Part shown: positions 18,823 to 28,925 of the stretch, piece after piece
How positions within the stretch are numbered: the first letter of the stretch is position 1
Layout: each line of letters opens with the position of its first letter
The notes under the pieces: model-generated
What the model was told of the DNA's origin: nothing
The model's database searches: none
The model's input: the letters and a program-made list of their open reading frames with translations, nothing else
Source: Zygotorulaspora mrakii
Lineage: Eukaryota > Ascomycota > Saccharomycetes > Saccharomycetales > Saccharomycetaceae
Direction of reading: 5' to 3'
Assembly (NCBI RefSeq): GCF_013402915.1
Contig: NC_050719.1
Span: forward strand, 124,001-188,000
Length of the DNA stretch: 64,000 bases
Program-made: the position numbers and the translations under genes

Positions 18823-19932
18823 TTATTTTAGTGATTTTAGAATCTCCAAAGCACCGGATAGTTCACTCTCTGCTGTTGATAGATCTTCATAATTAAGCGC
18901 ACTTATAGCGTATTTCGCCATACGCTGTATTTTCTCAATCTTACTCGACTTTTCCATCATATTGTTTAGTTCGCCTCTCGTGTATGTTTTAGGCTCCTCT
19001 TTGATGGTATTTTGAATATCACACTCATCTTCAGAATCCAAGAACGTTGGTATCGTATCTGTCTCTTGCTGCCTATTTCCAACAGAATTGCCGCTCGGAA
19101 CATCTTTTGGAACATCTTTAGGAACGTGAGGTAAGAAAAGTGGAGACGATTCTTCTTCTTTTGTCTCCGAAGCGCTCTGCGTTGATACTTCGTCGTCTTC
19201 TTCTTTTGCTTTTAGTCTTTCTAACATCTCATTGAGTTTATCCTCTGATGTGTTAACGTCATCAGCATCACTCACAAAGTCACCATAGTCCAATTGTGAA
19301 GGTGGCGCTTCAGGCTCCTCTACACCTTCGAAAGAAGGAACCTTCTTGGCGGCCTTATAGGTCTCGTCTTCATCTAAGGTATTTAAATCTGGTCCTATCA
19401 CATTTTGTTTTCCGGCACCGCTGTTGAAATTATTTGTATTGCCAGATATGCCGCCAAGTTCTCCCTTGGATAATTTACTTAAATACAGCTTGCAGTATTT
19501 GATACGCTTCCTATAGCTTCCGTCTGGATCATCCCACAGATGGATGATACATGAAAATATATCAATACAACACCACAAACCCCTTCTTAAATTTAAATCC
19601 CACGGTCCGTGTTGTATCTGTTGAAGCTTACCATTATAAAGAGACATTGCAAAATTGGACACATAAACTTTTGCTTTTTCCTGATCGTGGATCAACGAGC
19701 GGATAGCATTCCTTTGAGTGTCATCTTCGTCCAAATCAGCTGAATTCTTGAATCTCTCTACGCTTCCCAGTAAATCGGATGCTAGTTGTGTTAGGTCCCC
19801 TGACCTATTCTCTTCGTTTAAAATTTCCTCCACAGCATATAATCTTAAGTAGTAACTGACAATAGGAAGACCTGAGGTATCGAAGTCTAATGCAGTAGCA
19901 ACGAGCCTATCGACAAGACTTTTGGCACCCAT
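18823..19932 (-). CDS. VTA1: Vta1, Vps4-activating ESCRT-associated protein
   Basis: A 369-aa regulator of the AAA ATPase Vps4 in ESCRT-III disassembly at endosomes. The N-terminal helical region (about 1-175) matches Vta1, with LIHDQEKAKVYVSNFAMSLYN and GLWCCIDIFSCIIHLWDD. A long acidic linker follows, and the last 50 residues (SKIEKIQRMAKYAISALNYEDL) form the Vps4-binding VSL dimer domain. The longest frame starts at a TTG (19956); the first ATG at 19932 aligns with the family start and was chosen. It is divergent from SWI6, exactly as YLR181C/YLR182W. Somewhat longer than S. cerevisiae Vta1 (330 aa) through the linker. Confidence 0.93.
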   Translation of the reverse strand: MGAKSLVDRLVATALDFDTSGLPIVSYYLRLYAVEEILNEENRSGDLTQLASDLLGSVERFKNSADLDEDDTQRNAIRSLIHDQEKAKVYVSNFAMSLYNGKLQQIQHGPWDLNLRRGLWCCIDIFSCIIHLWDDPDGSYRKRIKYCKLYLSKLSKGELGGISGNTNNFNSGAGKQNVIGPDLNTLDEDETYKAAKKVPSFEGVEEPEAPPSQLDYGDFVSDADDVNTSEDKLNEMLERLKAKEEDDEVSTQSASETKEEESSPLFLPHVPKDVPKDVPSGNSVGNRQQETDTIPTFLDSEDECDIQNTIKEEPKTYTRGELNNMMEKSSKIEKIQRMAKYAISALNYEDLSTAESELSGALEILKSLK

Positions 19933-20125
19933 CTTTACCGTCTTGATAGCTTCCAAAATGACGGTAGTAATCGTCCATCACGACTGATATTATTACTTCT
20001 TAATATGTAGCGCGCGGTAGCACGAACTTTTTAGCTTAGCTCCTCATTACGTGAAGCAAGAAATCAACAAAATTGACATATAGAATAGATCGTGCGCGCT
20101 CTTGAATTGCCCTTTTAAAGCGACC

Positions 20126-22468
20126 ATGTCTGTTCTAGAGGTCACGAAACTCATTGGTGAGCAGGATTTTCAGCTCCCCCTGACTCTGAAGAGGAATAAC
20201 AGCACAGGCTATTTTCTTTTAAGACCTTTTTTGCCCTTGCTGCAGAGCTTTAATCGAAAGAACGATGGCAACGAGGATTCATCAGATGCTAAAGGGGACG
20301 AGGAATTGAATAATGAACAAGAGGACGAAATTCTTTCGCAATTTGGCATATTGGTCGACACCGATGACCAGGGGAAAAAATGGATTACCTCGGAGAAAGC
20401 AGTTGAGCTCTTAAAAAAGCTGAATTTGTTCCACCTTTTCGAGGCTGAACTCGGCTCAAACCTTGAGGTAAATGAGGGGAGTAGCCGTTTCGATTCTTTG
20501 GATAAAAGCCAGCCTGAAGTGAATTCTGATGGAAAAAAGTCGCAAAATTCAATCATTGGTGAAGAAGATATTAAGATGGATGCAAATGATCATCGTAGTC
20601 TTCTTGGGAACTCTACATCTTCCAGCATTGTTAATCATCCAGTTGAGGTAATAAAAAGACACAATGATGAAATCAATGGTAAAAATGCAAACGAACTGGC
20701 CTCTCCACTCAAAAAATCGAAAATCGACAACTTCTCACCTAAAGAGATGAACTCAAACGCCCCTCATGAATCACTCGACAGTAATGTGTCGTCCAAGAAA
20801 ATACGTACATTCAATCACGATTTGAATTCAGAAATGTTGAAACAGCCATTGCGACTTCAAAAGACCCAAAAAGCTCCGCAGGTCTCGAATAACAATCAAA
20901 GAGTCAAGCTAGAAACATTTCTACAAAGATTACTTTTTCCAGCGATTCAAGATATATCATCTTCAAATAATTCGTCACAACCTCTCTCCTTTGAACTCGC
21001 TCTGCAAGAAGTTGAAAATTCATACCCCGACATACCCTTGAATCTGAATATTCCTGTCGACGAGCGTGGAAATACTCCTCTTCATTGGTTATCTTCCATA
21101 GCAAATCTTGAACTAGTCAAGTATTTGGTCGAACATGGTACAAACAGGTTACTTGGTGATAATTTAGGAGAATCGGCACTGGTCAAAGCTGTTAAATCCG
21201 TTAACAATTACGACTCTGGCACATTTGAAAAGCTACTGGATCACCTCTATCCTTGCTTAATATTAGAGGACTCTATGAATAGATCAATTTTACATCACAT
21301 TGTGATAACTTCAGGTATGCCTGGTTGCTCATCGGCCGCAAAATATTATTTGGATATCTTAATGGGATGGATTGTCAAGAAGCAATCAAGGGTAATCGAA
21401 GGGGCCGGTTCTGACATAATTCTCGAAACTCTTGATTTAAAGTGGGTTATTTCCAATATGCTTAATGCGCCAGACTCGAACGGTGATACATGTCTTAATA
21501 TTGCGTCTCGTCTTGGGAATGTCTCCATTGTGGATGCTTTGCTAGACTATGGTGCAGATCCGTACGTCGCAAATAAGTCTGGTCTTCGTCCTGCTGACTT
21601 TGGTGCAGGCACGTCAAAACTCTATACCAATGGGACATCTAATGCTGAAAAACAAAGCGACAAGCTGTCACCCCACGAAACTTCGACTGATGTAAATGTA
21701 CCAGATACAATATCTTTGGTGGAAGGTATGCAATCGCTACTGGCCACAGTATCAAAAGATTACGCGACTGAAGTTAAAGAACATCAAGATAAACTGAATA
21801 AACTGCACAAAGAGTTGAATTCGCATCGCGAAGTATTGGCTGCCTCTCGAGACAGGCTTGCGCATGCCAAACAGTTGCAGGATGAGCATGCCATTTTAAA
21901 AGAGCAATTGGGAAATATAAGGCAGGGTGTCGTAGAGGAAGAACAGAAATTCAAAGAGGAAAGCAGACTGCTTGGATTATCATCTGAGGATACAGCAGGT
22001 GCTGACTGGGACTCTAGTGAGTTTGACGCGGATGAGCCATTTAGAGTTGATTTTGTATACGAGATATTGGAGAACAAACTAGCCAACGACTATAATGGCT
22101 CGGTAGATAAATTACTGGAGTCTGAAACTATAGACAGTATGTTCAATGAAGTACGATCTGCCTACTACTTTCACCATCAAGATAATGAAAAGCTTGATAG
22201 CATGCTGCCGCCTTCGGTACTGTTGAGCGCACGCATTAACGCATACAAAAGGAATGATGCTCAATTAAACTCCACTCTGGAGGAAATAAGGCGAAAGCAA
22301 AAAGTGTTGGAGAGTAAGTTTAGAAGAGTCCTTTGCTTATGCCTAAAAATTGATGAGGATAAAGTTGATGGTATGTTGGATGGCTTACTACAAGCTATCT
22401 CATCAGAAGATCCTCAGGATGTTGACACCGATGAAATGCAGGAATTTCTCAACAAACACAACACATGA
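20126..22468 (+). CDS. SWI6: Swi6, ankyrin-repeat cofactor of SBF and MBF
   Basis: Transcription cofactor that pairs with Swi4 (SBF) or Mbp1 (MBF) at G1/S promoters; 780 aa against 803 in S. cerevisiae. An N-terminal domain (TGYFLLRPFLPLLQ) is followed by a disordered region with SPLKKSKIDNFSPK near residues 192-205, resembling the nuclear localisation signal with an adjacent CDK site that controls Swi6 import. Ankyrin repeats follow (DERGNTPLHWLSS, NRSILHHIVI, NGDTCLNIASRLGN, with DYGADPYVANKSGLRPADFGAG). A coiled coil and helical C-terminus complete it. The longest frame begins at TTG 20102; the ATG at 20126 was chosen. The next gene, TOS4, is a known target of the complexes this protein forms. 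Confidence 0.95.
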   Translation: MSVLEVTKLIGEQDFQLPLTLKRNNSTGYFLLRPFLPLLQSFNRKNDGNEDSSDAKGDEELNNEQEDEILSQFGILVDTDDQGKKWITSEKAVELLKKLNLFHLFEAELGSNLEVNEGSSRFDSLDKSQPEVNSDGKKSQNSIIGEEDIKMDANDHRSLLGNSTSSSIVNHPVEVIKRHNDEINGKNANELASPLKKSKIDNFSPKEMNSNAPHESLDSNVSSKKIRTFNHDLNSEMLKQPLRLQKTQKAPQVSNNNQRVKLETFLQRLLFPAIQDISSSNNSSQPLSFELALQEVENSYPDIPLNLNIPVDERGNTPLHWLSSIANLELVKYLVEHGTNRLLGDNLGESALVKAVKSVNNYDSGTFEKLLDHLYPCLILEDSMNRSILHHIVITSGMPGCSSAAKYYLDILMGWIVKKQSRVIEGAGSDIILETLDLKWVISNMLNAPDSNGDTCLNIASRLGNVSIVDALLDYGADPYVANKSGLRPADFGAGTSKLYTNGTSNAEKQSDKLSPHETSTDVNVPDTISLVEGMQSLLATVSKDYATEVKEHQDKLNKLHKELNSHREVLAASRDRLAHAKQLQDEHAILKEQLGNIRQGVVEEEQKFKEESRLLGLSSEDTAGADWDSSEFDADEPFRVDFVYEILENKLANDYNGSVDKLLESETIDSMFNEVRSAYYFHHQDNEKLDSMLPPSVLLSARINAYKRNDAQLNSTLEEIRRKQKVLESKFRRVLCLCLKIDEDKVDGMLDGLLQAISSEDPQDVDTDEMQEFLNKHNT

Positions 22469-22574
22469 CCTTTTTTTGAAAATAAAATTTGTAAATGCGA
22501 CGTAAATTGTGGATTCTATATAGAATGATTTAGTAAAATCAATAATTCATGCTGGTAAAAAATATACACGTTTG

Positions 22575-24254
22575 TCACTTTGCTGGTTTTTTCCAGAAAT
22601 ACTGCTTGTGTGTTCTTCTGCAAGATCTTAACCCTGATCTTCCACCTTTGAGGGAAGTGACTAGGTTTCTTCTTTCCTCATTAGAATCATTTTCCACATC
22701 GTAAAAATATTCTTCATCGAGCGGCTTTCCTGCTGCATCTTTACCTTCACGATAAATAACGCCGATGCAAGGCTCCCTCGCTAACAGCGCACGTAATTCT
22801 TGTCTCGATGTTGTCGAAGTTTTTGAATTTACTTGTAGTAATTGGAAAAGTGGTGTTTGCTGCACATTAGCAAATGCCAGATGGTTCGCTAGGACATTTT
22901 GAAGTTCACTGCAGTCTATACCACGCTCCTCTAACGCTTCAAAAGGATCTTTTGTCTTGGCATCTTTGTTTGTAATTTTTTTACGCTGCTTACGTTTCTG
23001 CTCATCTGGCTTCTCTACTGATAGATCATTCCTAGGCCTGTGCAGCAATAGTGGTTTCGAAAGCGATTCGACTTTTCGATTTTTTGATATTGGGGTATCT
23101 TGTGCTTCATAGCTTTCATTGATTCTGGTATTCAACTGCTTGATTTTTTTGGGAGTTGCAGGTGTTTGAATATCAAAGAGCTTCAGTGGAGTTGCTTGGA
23201 ACTTTGTAAACAATTGTGGCGGATTGGAGGTAATTGGTGTGGTGTTTGATGCCGCATTATACGATGGTGAGCTTGGAGGGTTTTTGGGAATCATTTCTTC
23301 AGATAATTTCAGAGTTGATGGAGATGTAGCAACTGTAATAAATCTTTCTGGAGTGTTCGAACCTTCATGAAAATCATCACTTTTGGTGAACAGCGCCTCC
23401 CTTTCATCTTCAGTTTCAGTCGAGTTATCATCAGCATCTACAGGACAATCATCTTGTTTAAGAGTCAATATGGCCTCTGCTTGCCTAAAGTCAATTAATG
23501 TACCTGCTATAAATGGCATGACAACCTTTTCGCCTTTTAAAAGTACAAAAGACAAGGCATTCCTTCTTTTTTCTAGATTTCCGTTCTGAGCAAAAGATTC
23601 CTCGTTGCCAGCATCCGCTGCACTTAGTTGATAAGATCCTTTTGTGGAATCTTTTTTCATAAGTTTGCAATTGATTCCACAGGGTAGTTCAATGACTAAC
23701 CCATTTGTTCCATTGCACTCTAATTTAAGCAGATTTTCAACTGGGAAGTAGGTTATGAAAGCATGCTGTCTTGAAATATTCTTTTTGCTTGGTAAAACAA
23801 TGTCACAAACCGATTTCTTCCTGCCAATAGCCAAACGTGAACAGTTGCGGGAATCTAGCTCAATATTAATCCAATCGGTACCCACTGTGGAACTAATTTC
23901 TTGTGAAATAACATGTGGTGACGACGGTGACAATGCTGGTGAAAATGAGGGTGACGAAGATGGACGCGACTCAACGGCACCAGCCCTTATTGGTGAAGAT
24001 GACCTACCAGTACTCGAAGAAGCCTGTGGTGTTGGAAATTGGATCTTACTGCCTTTCAATCCGTATTGAGAGCGATCGTCGCAGGTGGATTGCACTTTAT
24101 ACAGTGCAGGCTTGTTAACACTAAACTTGGTCATATAATTGTTGTTAAGAGGTTCGATGGATATATCATCAGTCGAGCTTTCGCGATGCAAATGTTGCCC
24201 GAAAGCAGAGCCTGACGCTGCTACCGGTGACGAAGGAGGGAATGAGCCAACCAT
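22575..24254 (-). CDS. TOS4: FHA-domain protein Tos4/Plm2
   Basis: A 559-aa chromatin-associated FHA protein; S. cerevisiae has two descendants, TOS4 (YLR183C) and PLM2 (YDR501W), both SBF/MBF targets linked to replication-stress response. The FHA core is around residues 120-250, with AIGRKKSVCDIVLPSKKNISRQ giving the conserved G-R and SRQH residues that read phosphothreonine. The C-terminus has the conserved CIGVIYREGKDAAGKPLDEE and YDVENDSNEERRNL block. The longest frame begins with TTG; the ATG at 24254 was chosen. It is convergent with SWI6. The promoter has three tandem SCBs between two MCBs. The choice of symbol TOS4 over PLM2 is arbitrary because a single ancestor is present. Confidence 0.92.
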   Translation of the reverse strand: MVGSFPPSSPVAASGSAFGQHLHRESSTDDISIEPLNNNYMTKFSVNKPALYKVQSTCDDRSQYGLKGSKIQFPTPQASSSTGRSSSPIRAGAVESRPSSSPSFSPALSPSSPHVISQEISSTVGTDWINIELDSRNCSRLAIGRKKSVCDIVLPSKKNISRQHAFITYFPVENLLKLECNGTNGLVIELPCGINCKLMKKDSTKGSYQLSAADAGNEESFAQNGNLEKRRNALSFVLLKGEKVVMPFIAGTLIDFRQAEAILTLKQDDCPVDADDNSTETEDEREALFTKSDDFHEGSNTPERFITVATSPSTLKLSEEMIPKNPPSSPSYNAASNTTPITSNPPQLFTKFQATPLKLFDIQTPATPKKIKQLNTRINESYEAQDTPISKNRKVESLSKPLLLHRPRNDLSVEKPDEQKRKQRKKITNKDAKTKDPFEALEERGIDCSELQNVLANHLAFANVQQTPLFQLLQVNSKTSTTSRQELRALLAREPCIGVIYREGKDAAGKPLDEEYFYDVENDSNEERRNLVTSLKGGRSGLRSCRRTHKQYFWKKPAK

Positions 24255-24548
24255 TGCGCAATATACCAAGTGGCCTTATTATGATGTTCTTGAAGGAGTT
24301 CTTGAAGAAGAGTCAGGAGTGAAGCAGATAAATGCGACGAAACATTTTAGAACAAGTTGCTATCTCCCAGGTATCAACATTTACCTCCAAGCTGACCTCT
24401 ACGAGACCAAAGGCTCATACTGGCCGGACGTTCACAGGGACCAAAGCGCGAATAACTAGCGACAGCTGCCGACATTGTTTTCTTCTTCTCCAAACGTTGA
24501 ACATTGGTATGACGATGAGCCTGCTGCGCGTAAACATGTAAACACGTA

Positions 24549-24610
24549 ACGCGTAAACACGAAACACGAAACACGAAAAAACCAGATCCAAAATCTTCTT
24601 ATTTACGCGT
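24549..24610 (-). promoter_or_regulatory. MCB-(SCB)3-MCB cluster upstream of TOS4
   Basis: ACGCGT at 24549-24554, then CACGAAA three times head to tail without a gap (24558-24578), then ACGCGT at 24605-24610. CACGAAA is the SBF (Swi4/Swi6) box and ACGCGT the MBF box. The cluster lies 295-356 bp upstream of the TOS4 ATG; the other flanking gene, RPL37, is over 450 bp away. Confidence 0.8.
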
Positions 24611-24735
24611 CTCACTTTCTTGAAAAAACTACGTCATTGACTTTCTGTTTTCTCAAATGGTTACCCTCACCACAATTATATCTACATCTATTCATGTTAT
24701 GTGTGGCAGGATTGAAGACTGTTTAGCGTTTAGAA

Positions 24736-24785
24736 ACATCTGTACATCTTTCGTAAAGCAGGTAAATTTTCACATCCGGACATTT
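24736..24785 (+). promoter_or_regulatory. Two Rap1-like sites upstream of RPL37
   Basis: ACATCTGTACATC at 24736-24748 and ACATCCGGACATTT at 24772-24785 resemble the ACAYCCRTACATY Rap1 consensus of ribosomal-protein promoters. They are followed by a T-rich tract, the standard layout, about 280-330 bp from the ATG. Confidence 0.65.
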
Positions 24786-25064
24786 TCCGCTCGAAAAAAC
24801 AAATCACATTTTTTTATTTTTATTTATTTTTGCTCACGTCCGACGGGAGGGAACACTTGCTGATCGCCGCTTCCCAGCAAGGAGCACAGAGCGCACTGAG
24901 TGACCGGGAACTGGCAATTTCATCTGGAAAACGGTGCAGCAAGGTCACATCGTGATGGAAGAATAAACCATTGGAAAGCATTACACTATATTTGTTGGTG
25001 AGGAGCTATTTTGTAGCGATTGCAACGTATTTTAGCAAGCACAGCAATAAAGATATAAGCAAAC

Positions 25065-25665
25065 ATGGGTAGTATGTAAAGAGACAACAGGATAGTGATG
25101 AAAGAAGAGACATGAGTGACATCTGCGACTGTGACTAGATCGAACTAGACCTTATCGAGAAGAAATGAAATTGAAGGTGGTTAGTTTAGTAGAGGATAGG
25201 ATAAAAATACACGAAGATAATGTAGAGAAGTTCAAGGAGCGGGCTATGCGCGATGTCGTGCACAAGTGATTAGCATGAATATTGAAGTCGAACAACGGAG
25301 TCCGCGTAACGGAATGAGTGGTTACAGCTGGAACTGCTATGTCTGTCTTTCATTAGAAACAACGGAAGAAACCTTTTACTAACGAATAAACTGTTTTTTA
25401 AATAGAGGGTACTCCTTCATTCGGTAAGCGTCACAACAAGTCCCACACTTTGTGTAACAGATGTGGACGTCGTTCTTTCCACATTCAAAAGAAGACTTGT
25501 TCTGCATGTGGTTACCCAGCTGCCAAGACGAGATCTTTCAACTGGGGTGCTAAGGCTAAGAGAAGAAAGACTACTGGTACCGGTAGAATGAGATACTTGA
25601 AGACTGTTTCTAAAAAGTTCAAGAACGGTTTCCAAACTGGTACTCCAAAAGCTGCTTCCGCTTAA
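25065..25665 (+). CDS. RPL37A: Ribosomal protein eL37, spliced
   Basis: 60S ribosomal protein L37, 88 aa after splicing. Exon 1 is seven bases (25065-25071, ATGGGTA), the intron is 25072-25405 (334 nt), and exon 2 is 25406-25665. The intron has 5' GTATGT, branch point TACTAAC at 25377-25383 and acceptor TAG at 25403-25405. Splicing gives [17 protein letters not shown], matching yeast eL37, followed by the zinc-binding pairs CNRCG and CSACGYP. S. cerevisiae has RPL37A (YLR185W) and RPL37B (YDR500C); one gene represents both here. No C/D-box snoRNA with a convincing D box was found in the intron. Confidence 0.97.
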
Positions 25666-25788
25666 ATGATTGGGAAAAAATATTAATTCTATAGTAACTT
25701 ACGTTTTATTCTACTCCATTAAATAGTTTGCAGTTTCTTTTTAAATCAATAAAGACACAATTTGAAGAGTTACTTTATTTTGAAAGCT

Positions 25789-27978
25789 CTAGAGCCCCAT
25801 CGCAAAATATAGACTATCAATATCTTCCATCGAAATCATCGACTCAAATTTAGACTCTAGAATTGTTCTTGCCATATGTTGGTGACATTCATCGTATTTT
25901 ATTTGCATTATCTTCGCCGCTCTGTCGTGGACTTCTTCCTTAAGTTCTTGTTTGATAAAACCAGGCATATCCTCAAGCGCATCGTTATAGTAAGAAATTT
26001 CATCCTGTAATTCCAACTGATGCAATCTGTCAACAAGCTGACTATGATCTGCTAATTCGCTGTTTTCAAACGAGTTATTTTCCTCCGTAACAATAACTCT
26101 CCATAAAGACATTATCAATTCGCTTTCAATCTCTTTAATATGATCAATGCTTAGCTGCTTTTCGTACTCGGTACATAACCAGAATATTATTGTTAATAGA
26201 TGTTCTATTAGGTGGCACCTGAAATATAGATTATCAGAATCCTGTCCGACGTATCTTTCGATCAGGTTTTCCTGTTCCTTAGACATCAATTTTGTCAGCT
26301 GAATCAACATCTCCCCATCAATAATTCCAGATTCTTTGGGATACAAGATCATTAGATTCTCCACAAGATTCAAGCTATCATCCTTGAGTTGTAGGAACCA
26401 TCGCTCAAGCTTCAAGTCCACATTGAAAGGCTCCTCATTCCTTTCGGGTATGTCATCCTTTGAAATTACTCTTGGTAAGCTTTGTAATCTATCATTGAAA
26501 ATGAGCTTTGAAATAAATTTGCCAATGAAATTTGTACCAAGATTTCTAATCAGTCCAAAGCAATCGTGAAATCTTGATAAGGAAAAATCATTGCCATCAT
26601 TTTCCGACAGAATATTGACGCTTTTTACACCGCGACTGAGTATGTGGTACAATCTTGGAATACAATTTTTCCACCATTGACTTTCAATAATCGTAAGGCT
26701 TGATTTACCACTCACCATCATATTGCACAATGCATTTAAAATCGCTATTGCATTGAAAACTATATTCATGATAGGCGTATATGAAATGGTGAGAGCACAT
26801 TTGCATATTTGTTTCAGAGACTCCAAGAGGTCGGAATCTAGAACTTCTTCGTGCACCGCTGATGGGAGATATCTCAGTATTCTGAGAGAAGTTTCCAGCG
26901 TATCAAAGGAATAAAGTGTTGTCAGAAAGTCTATCAACTCGTATTGAAAAATTTGGGGTTCGGCGGAAGTCCCGGGATCGTTCTCGAACATGGACTGCTT
27001 CAAAACATGTTGGTAGGCCTTTATCAGGTCGCTGATAAAATGCAAAAGATCCTTTAAGGCCATAGGATGTACAGCACTTGGCCTGAAGGAAATAGTCTGG
27101 TACATTATAACAACTAGGAATGGAATAGCTAAATCTGATTCGTGTTTATGCAATGAGATTTCCTTGATGAGAATTGCTACGCTTTCCAGTAGTGTGTTGA
27201 TAAATTTGTCCAGCGTTAAACATTTCTTACACTTCAACAGTAGTGTAACCAAAGATTTCCCTATAGAGTCACCCCTTGAAATTTTGAAGCCATTAAAATT
27301 GAAATTTGCAATATACCGCAGTTCCAAACTATGAAGAATCTCAATCGTACTCAGCTCAGAGCCAACAAGTTTATGCAATAAGAGATAATCAACAAAGTCA
27401 CTAGTCTCGTCACGAGGAATTTTCCCTGGATTTAAGGTCACATAATGTTTCAAGAGAGACTCGTTATCTATTTTGCGTTTTTTGTTTATTGGAGCTATGA
27501 CTCTATTTCTCGTATTTTCTGTAGCGGTTACCTCATCGGCAGATCCTGATGTACTACGATCCGCATTCGAATAAGGAAAAGATGAATTTCCTCTCGACCT
27601 TGTTGACGAATTCGCTTTTTTGACCTCCAGGAGTAAAAATTTCTTTTCATCTTCTAAATTTTGTAGTGCAAGTTTGACCTTTTTAAGTTCTTCGTGGTGA
27701 ACAGAATTAAGCTCTTCAGCTTTGAGCGATTGCAACTCATTTTCACGTTTGATCTGTTTCTGAAGGAAGAAAATTTTATCACGTAGCATGCTTGCCTCAC
27801 CTTGAGCCACGATCATCTCATCTTTGAAATTCTTGGCGCTGCTAGCCAGTGGTGGTTGTTGCAGAGTTTGCGCGGATTTTGCAGGTAATTGGGTTGCAGT
27901 TTTTGCCGAACGTAATTCAAGTTGCAAGATTAGATCATCATCTTCGTCGGAGCTCAAACCATCTTTCGATTGTACCAT
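25789..27978 (-). CDS. LCD1: Lcd1/Ddc2, ATRIP-type Mec1 partner
   Basis: A 729-aa DNA-damage checkpoint protein that binds the Mec1 kinase and brings it to RPA-coated single-stranded DNA. An acidic N-terminus (LSSDEDDDLILQLE) is followed by a coiled coil at about residues 55-120, the dimerisation region of Ddc2/ATRIP. The remainder is a long alpha-helical repeat domain rich in Leu and Ile. Overall similarity is low, as in this fast-evolving family, so identity rests on the architecture, length (747 aa in S. cerevisiae) and position next to RPL37, as for YDR499W/YDR500C. The gene order and convergence with RPL37 are the same. Confidence 0.88.
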   Translation of the reverse strand: MVQSKDGLSSDEDDDLILQLELRSAKTATQLPAKSAQTLQQPPLASSAKNFKDEMIVAQGEASMLRDKIFFLQKQIKRENELQSLKAEELNSVHHEELKKVKLALQNLEDEKKFLLLEVKKANSSTRSRGNSSFPYSNADRSTSGSADEVTATENTRNRVIAPINKKRKIDNESLLKHYVTLNPGKIPRDETSDFVDYLLLHKLVGSELSTIEILHSLELRYIANFNFNGFKISRGDSIGKSLVTLLLKCKKCLTLDKFINTLLESVAILIKEISLHKHESDLAIPFLVVIMYQTISFRPSAVHPMALKDLLHFISDLIKAYQHVLKQSMFENDPGTSAEPQIFQYELIDFLTTLYSFDTLETSLRILRYLPSAVHEEVLDSDLLESLKQICKCALTISYTPIMNIVFNAIAILNALCNMMVSGKSSLTIIESQWWKNCIPRLYHILSRGVKSVNILSENDGNDFSLSRFHDCFGLIRNLGTNFIGKFISKLIFNDRLQSLPRVISKDDIPERNEEPFNVDLKLERWFLQLKDDSLNLVENLMILYPKESGIIDGEMLIQLTKLMSKEQENLIERYVGQDSDNLYFRCHLIEHLLTIIFWLCTEYEKQLSIDHIKEIESELIMSLWRVIVTEENNSFENSELADHSQLVDRLHQLELQDEISYYNDALEDMPGFIKQELKEEVHDRAAKIMQIKYDECHQHMARTILESKFESMISMEDIDSLYFAMGL

Positions 27979-28925
27979 TTGTACCTAGTTTAATGGACAA
28001 TGAGACTGCACTTTTGTATGTCTTACCGATATATATCCTCCGACTGATGCTGGAGACTGATTTTTCCTCTCATGCAGGTGGTAAAATAATGCCTCTGTGT
28101 TTCTCAATAGTGTCAGCAATCAAGAAATAAGTATCCAATCTTCATAACGAATCTTCAATCCATATGTTTTGATATCTTCAGAAACTTTAACTCTTGTATC
28201 ATGTGTACACATCGTATTAATTCGTGTCACGTGATAATTGCAGTGTCAGATAATCGTTTCATAATGACAAGCAAACGCTGATTCAGCAGCTAAGCTGCCC
28301 TTCTTTTTAGATATTTTTCTCAAGAATATTTGGTTTACTGCAAACGCTAGAAACCAATTAAGACGCAAATTTAGAAACGAAGTTTGTGTTTTCAAGTGCA
28401 TTTTTGTAGTGTTTCGGTGTTTCCTTTTTCATGTTTTGTTTTAGAAAGTTGTAACAAGCCCATTCATTCTGAAATTCAATTCAATTGGAAAAACTTGAAA
28501 CAAGTTGATATATATGCTAATCTAATCTGAAAAGTGCTGTTTTATTTCTCTCAAATATGGTAAAGATGGATGTATTTCAAAGGAAACACTCCACATATGG
28601 AGCAATTACAACAGTTGGACAAATGTAACAATTAAAAAGAGCGAAACAAACTACACCAAGCGACTACAGATTACGCCAAATTATTATGCTACACATCTAA
28701 TGCTGCCGCATTGAGAGGATGTGCAGCACCATGTACTTAAGGTTGCAATTGCGGATGTCAGTATTTATGACATATGTTGAAACGTTGAAAGTGATCAGGA
28801 GCGCATATACTGCCACTTTTACCTATATTGAAAAGTTTTCGAGAGATGAGATGAGACCAAAAAAGGTTTCAGAACATCAATCCAGGTATTAGCGATAAAG
28901 CACAGATCAAGCACCCGAGTAGGCG
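27979..28925. other. Divergent LCD1/EMG1 intergenic region
   Basis: A 947-bp gap. It has a palindromic TCACGTGA (Cbf1-type) at 28227-28234 and the EMG1 elements near its right end. No tRNA or snoRNA was recognised; a small RNA cannot be excluded by eye. Confidence 0.5.
28829..28855 (+). promoter_or_regulatory. RRPE- and PAC-like elements before EMG1
   Basis: TGAAAAGTTTT at 28829-28839 resembles RRPE (TGAAAAATTTT), followed by GATGAGATGAG at 28845-28855 resembling PAC (GCGATGAG). This pair marks ribosome-biogenesis promoters; EMG1 is one of those genes. About 70-100 bp from the ATG. Confidence 0.6.

Larger units (their letters stand above)
24255..25064. other. Divergent TOS4/RPL37 promoter region
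   Basis: An 810-bp gap shared by two divergent genes, with the SBF/MBF cluster on the TOS4 side and Rap1-like sites plus a T-rich tract (about 24808-24831) on the RPL37 side. No gene recognised. Confidence 0.6.

Noticed and set aside
25072..25405. Intronic C/D snoRNA in RPL37
   Set aside because: A GTGATGA C-box-like word is present near the 5' end, but no CTGA D box was found in the intron.
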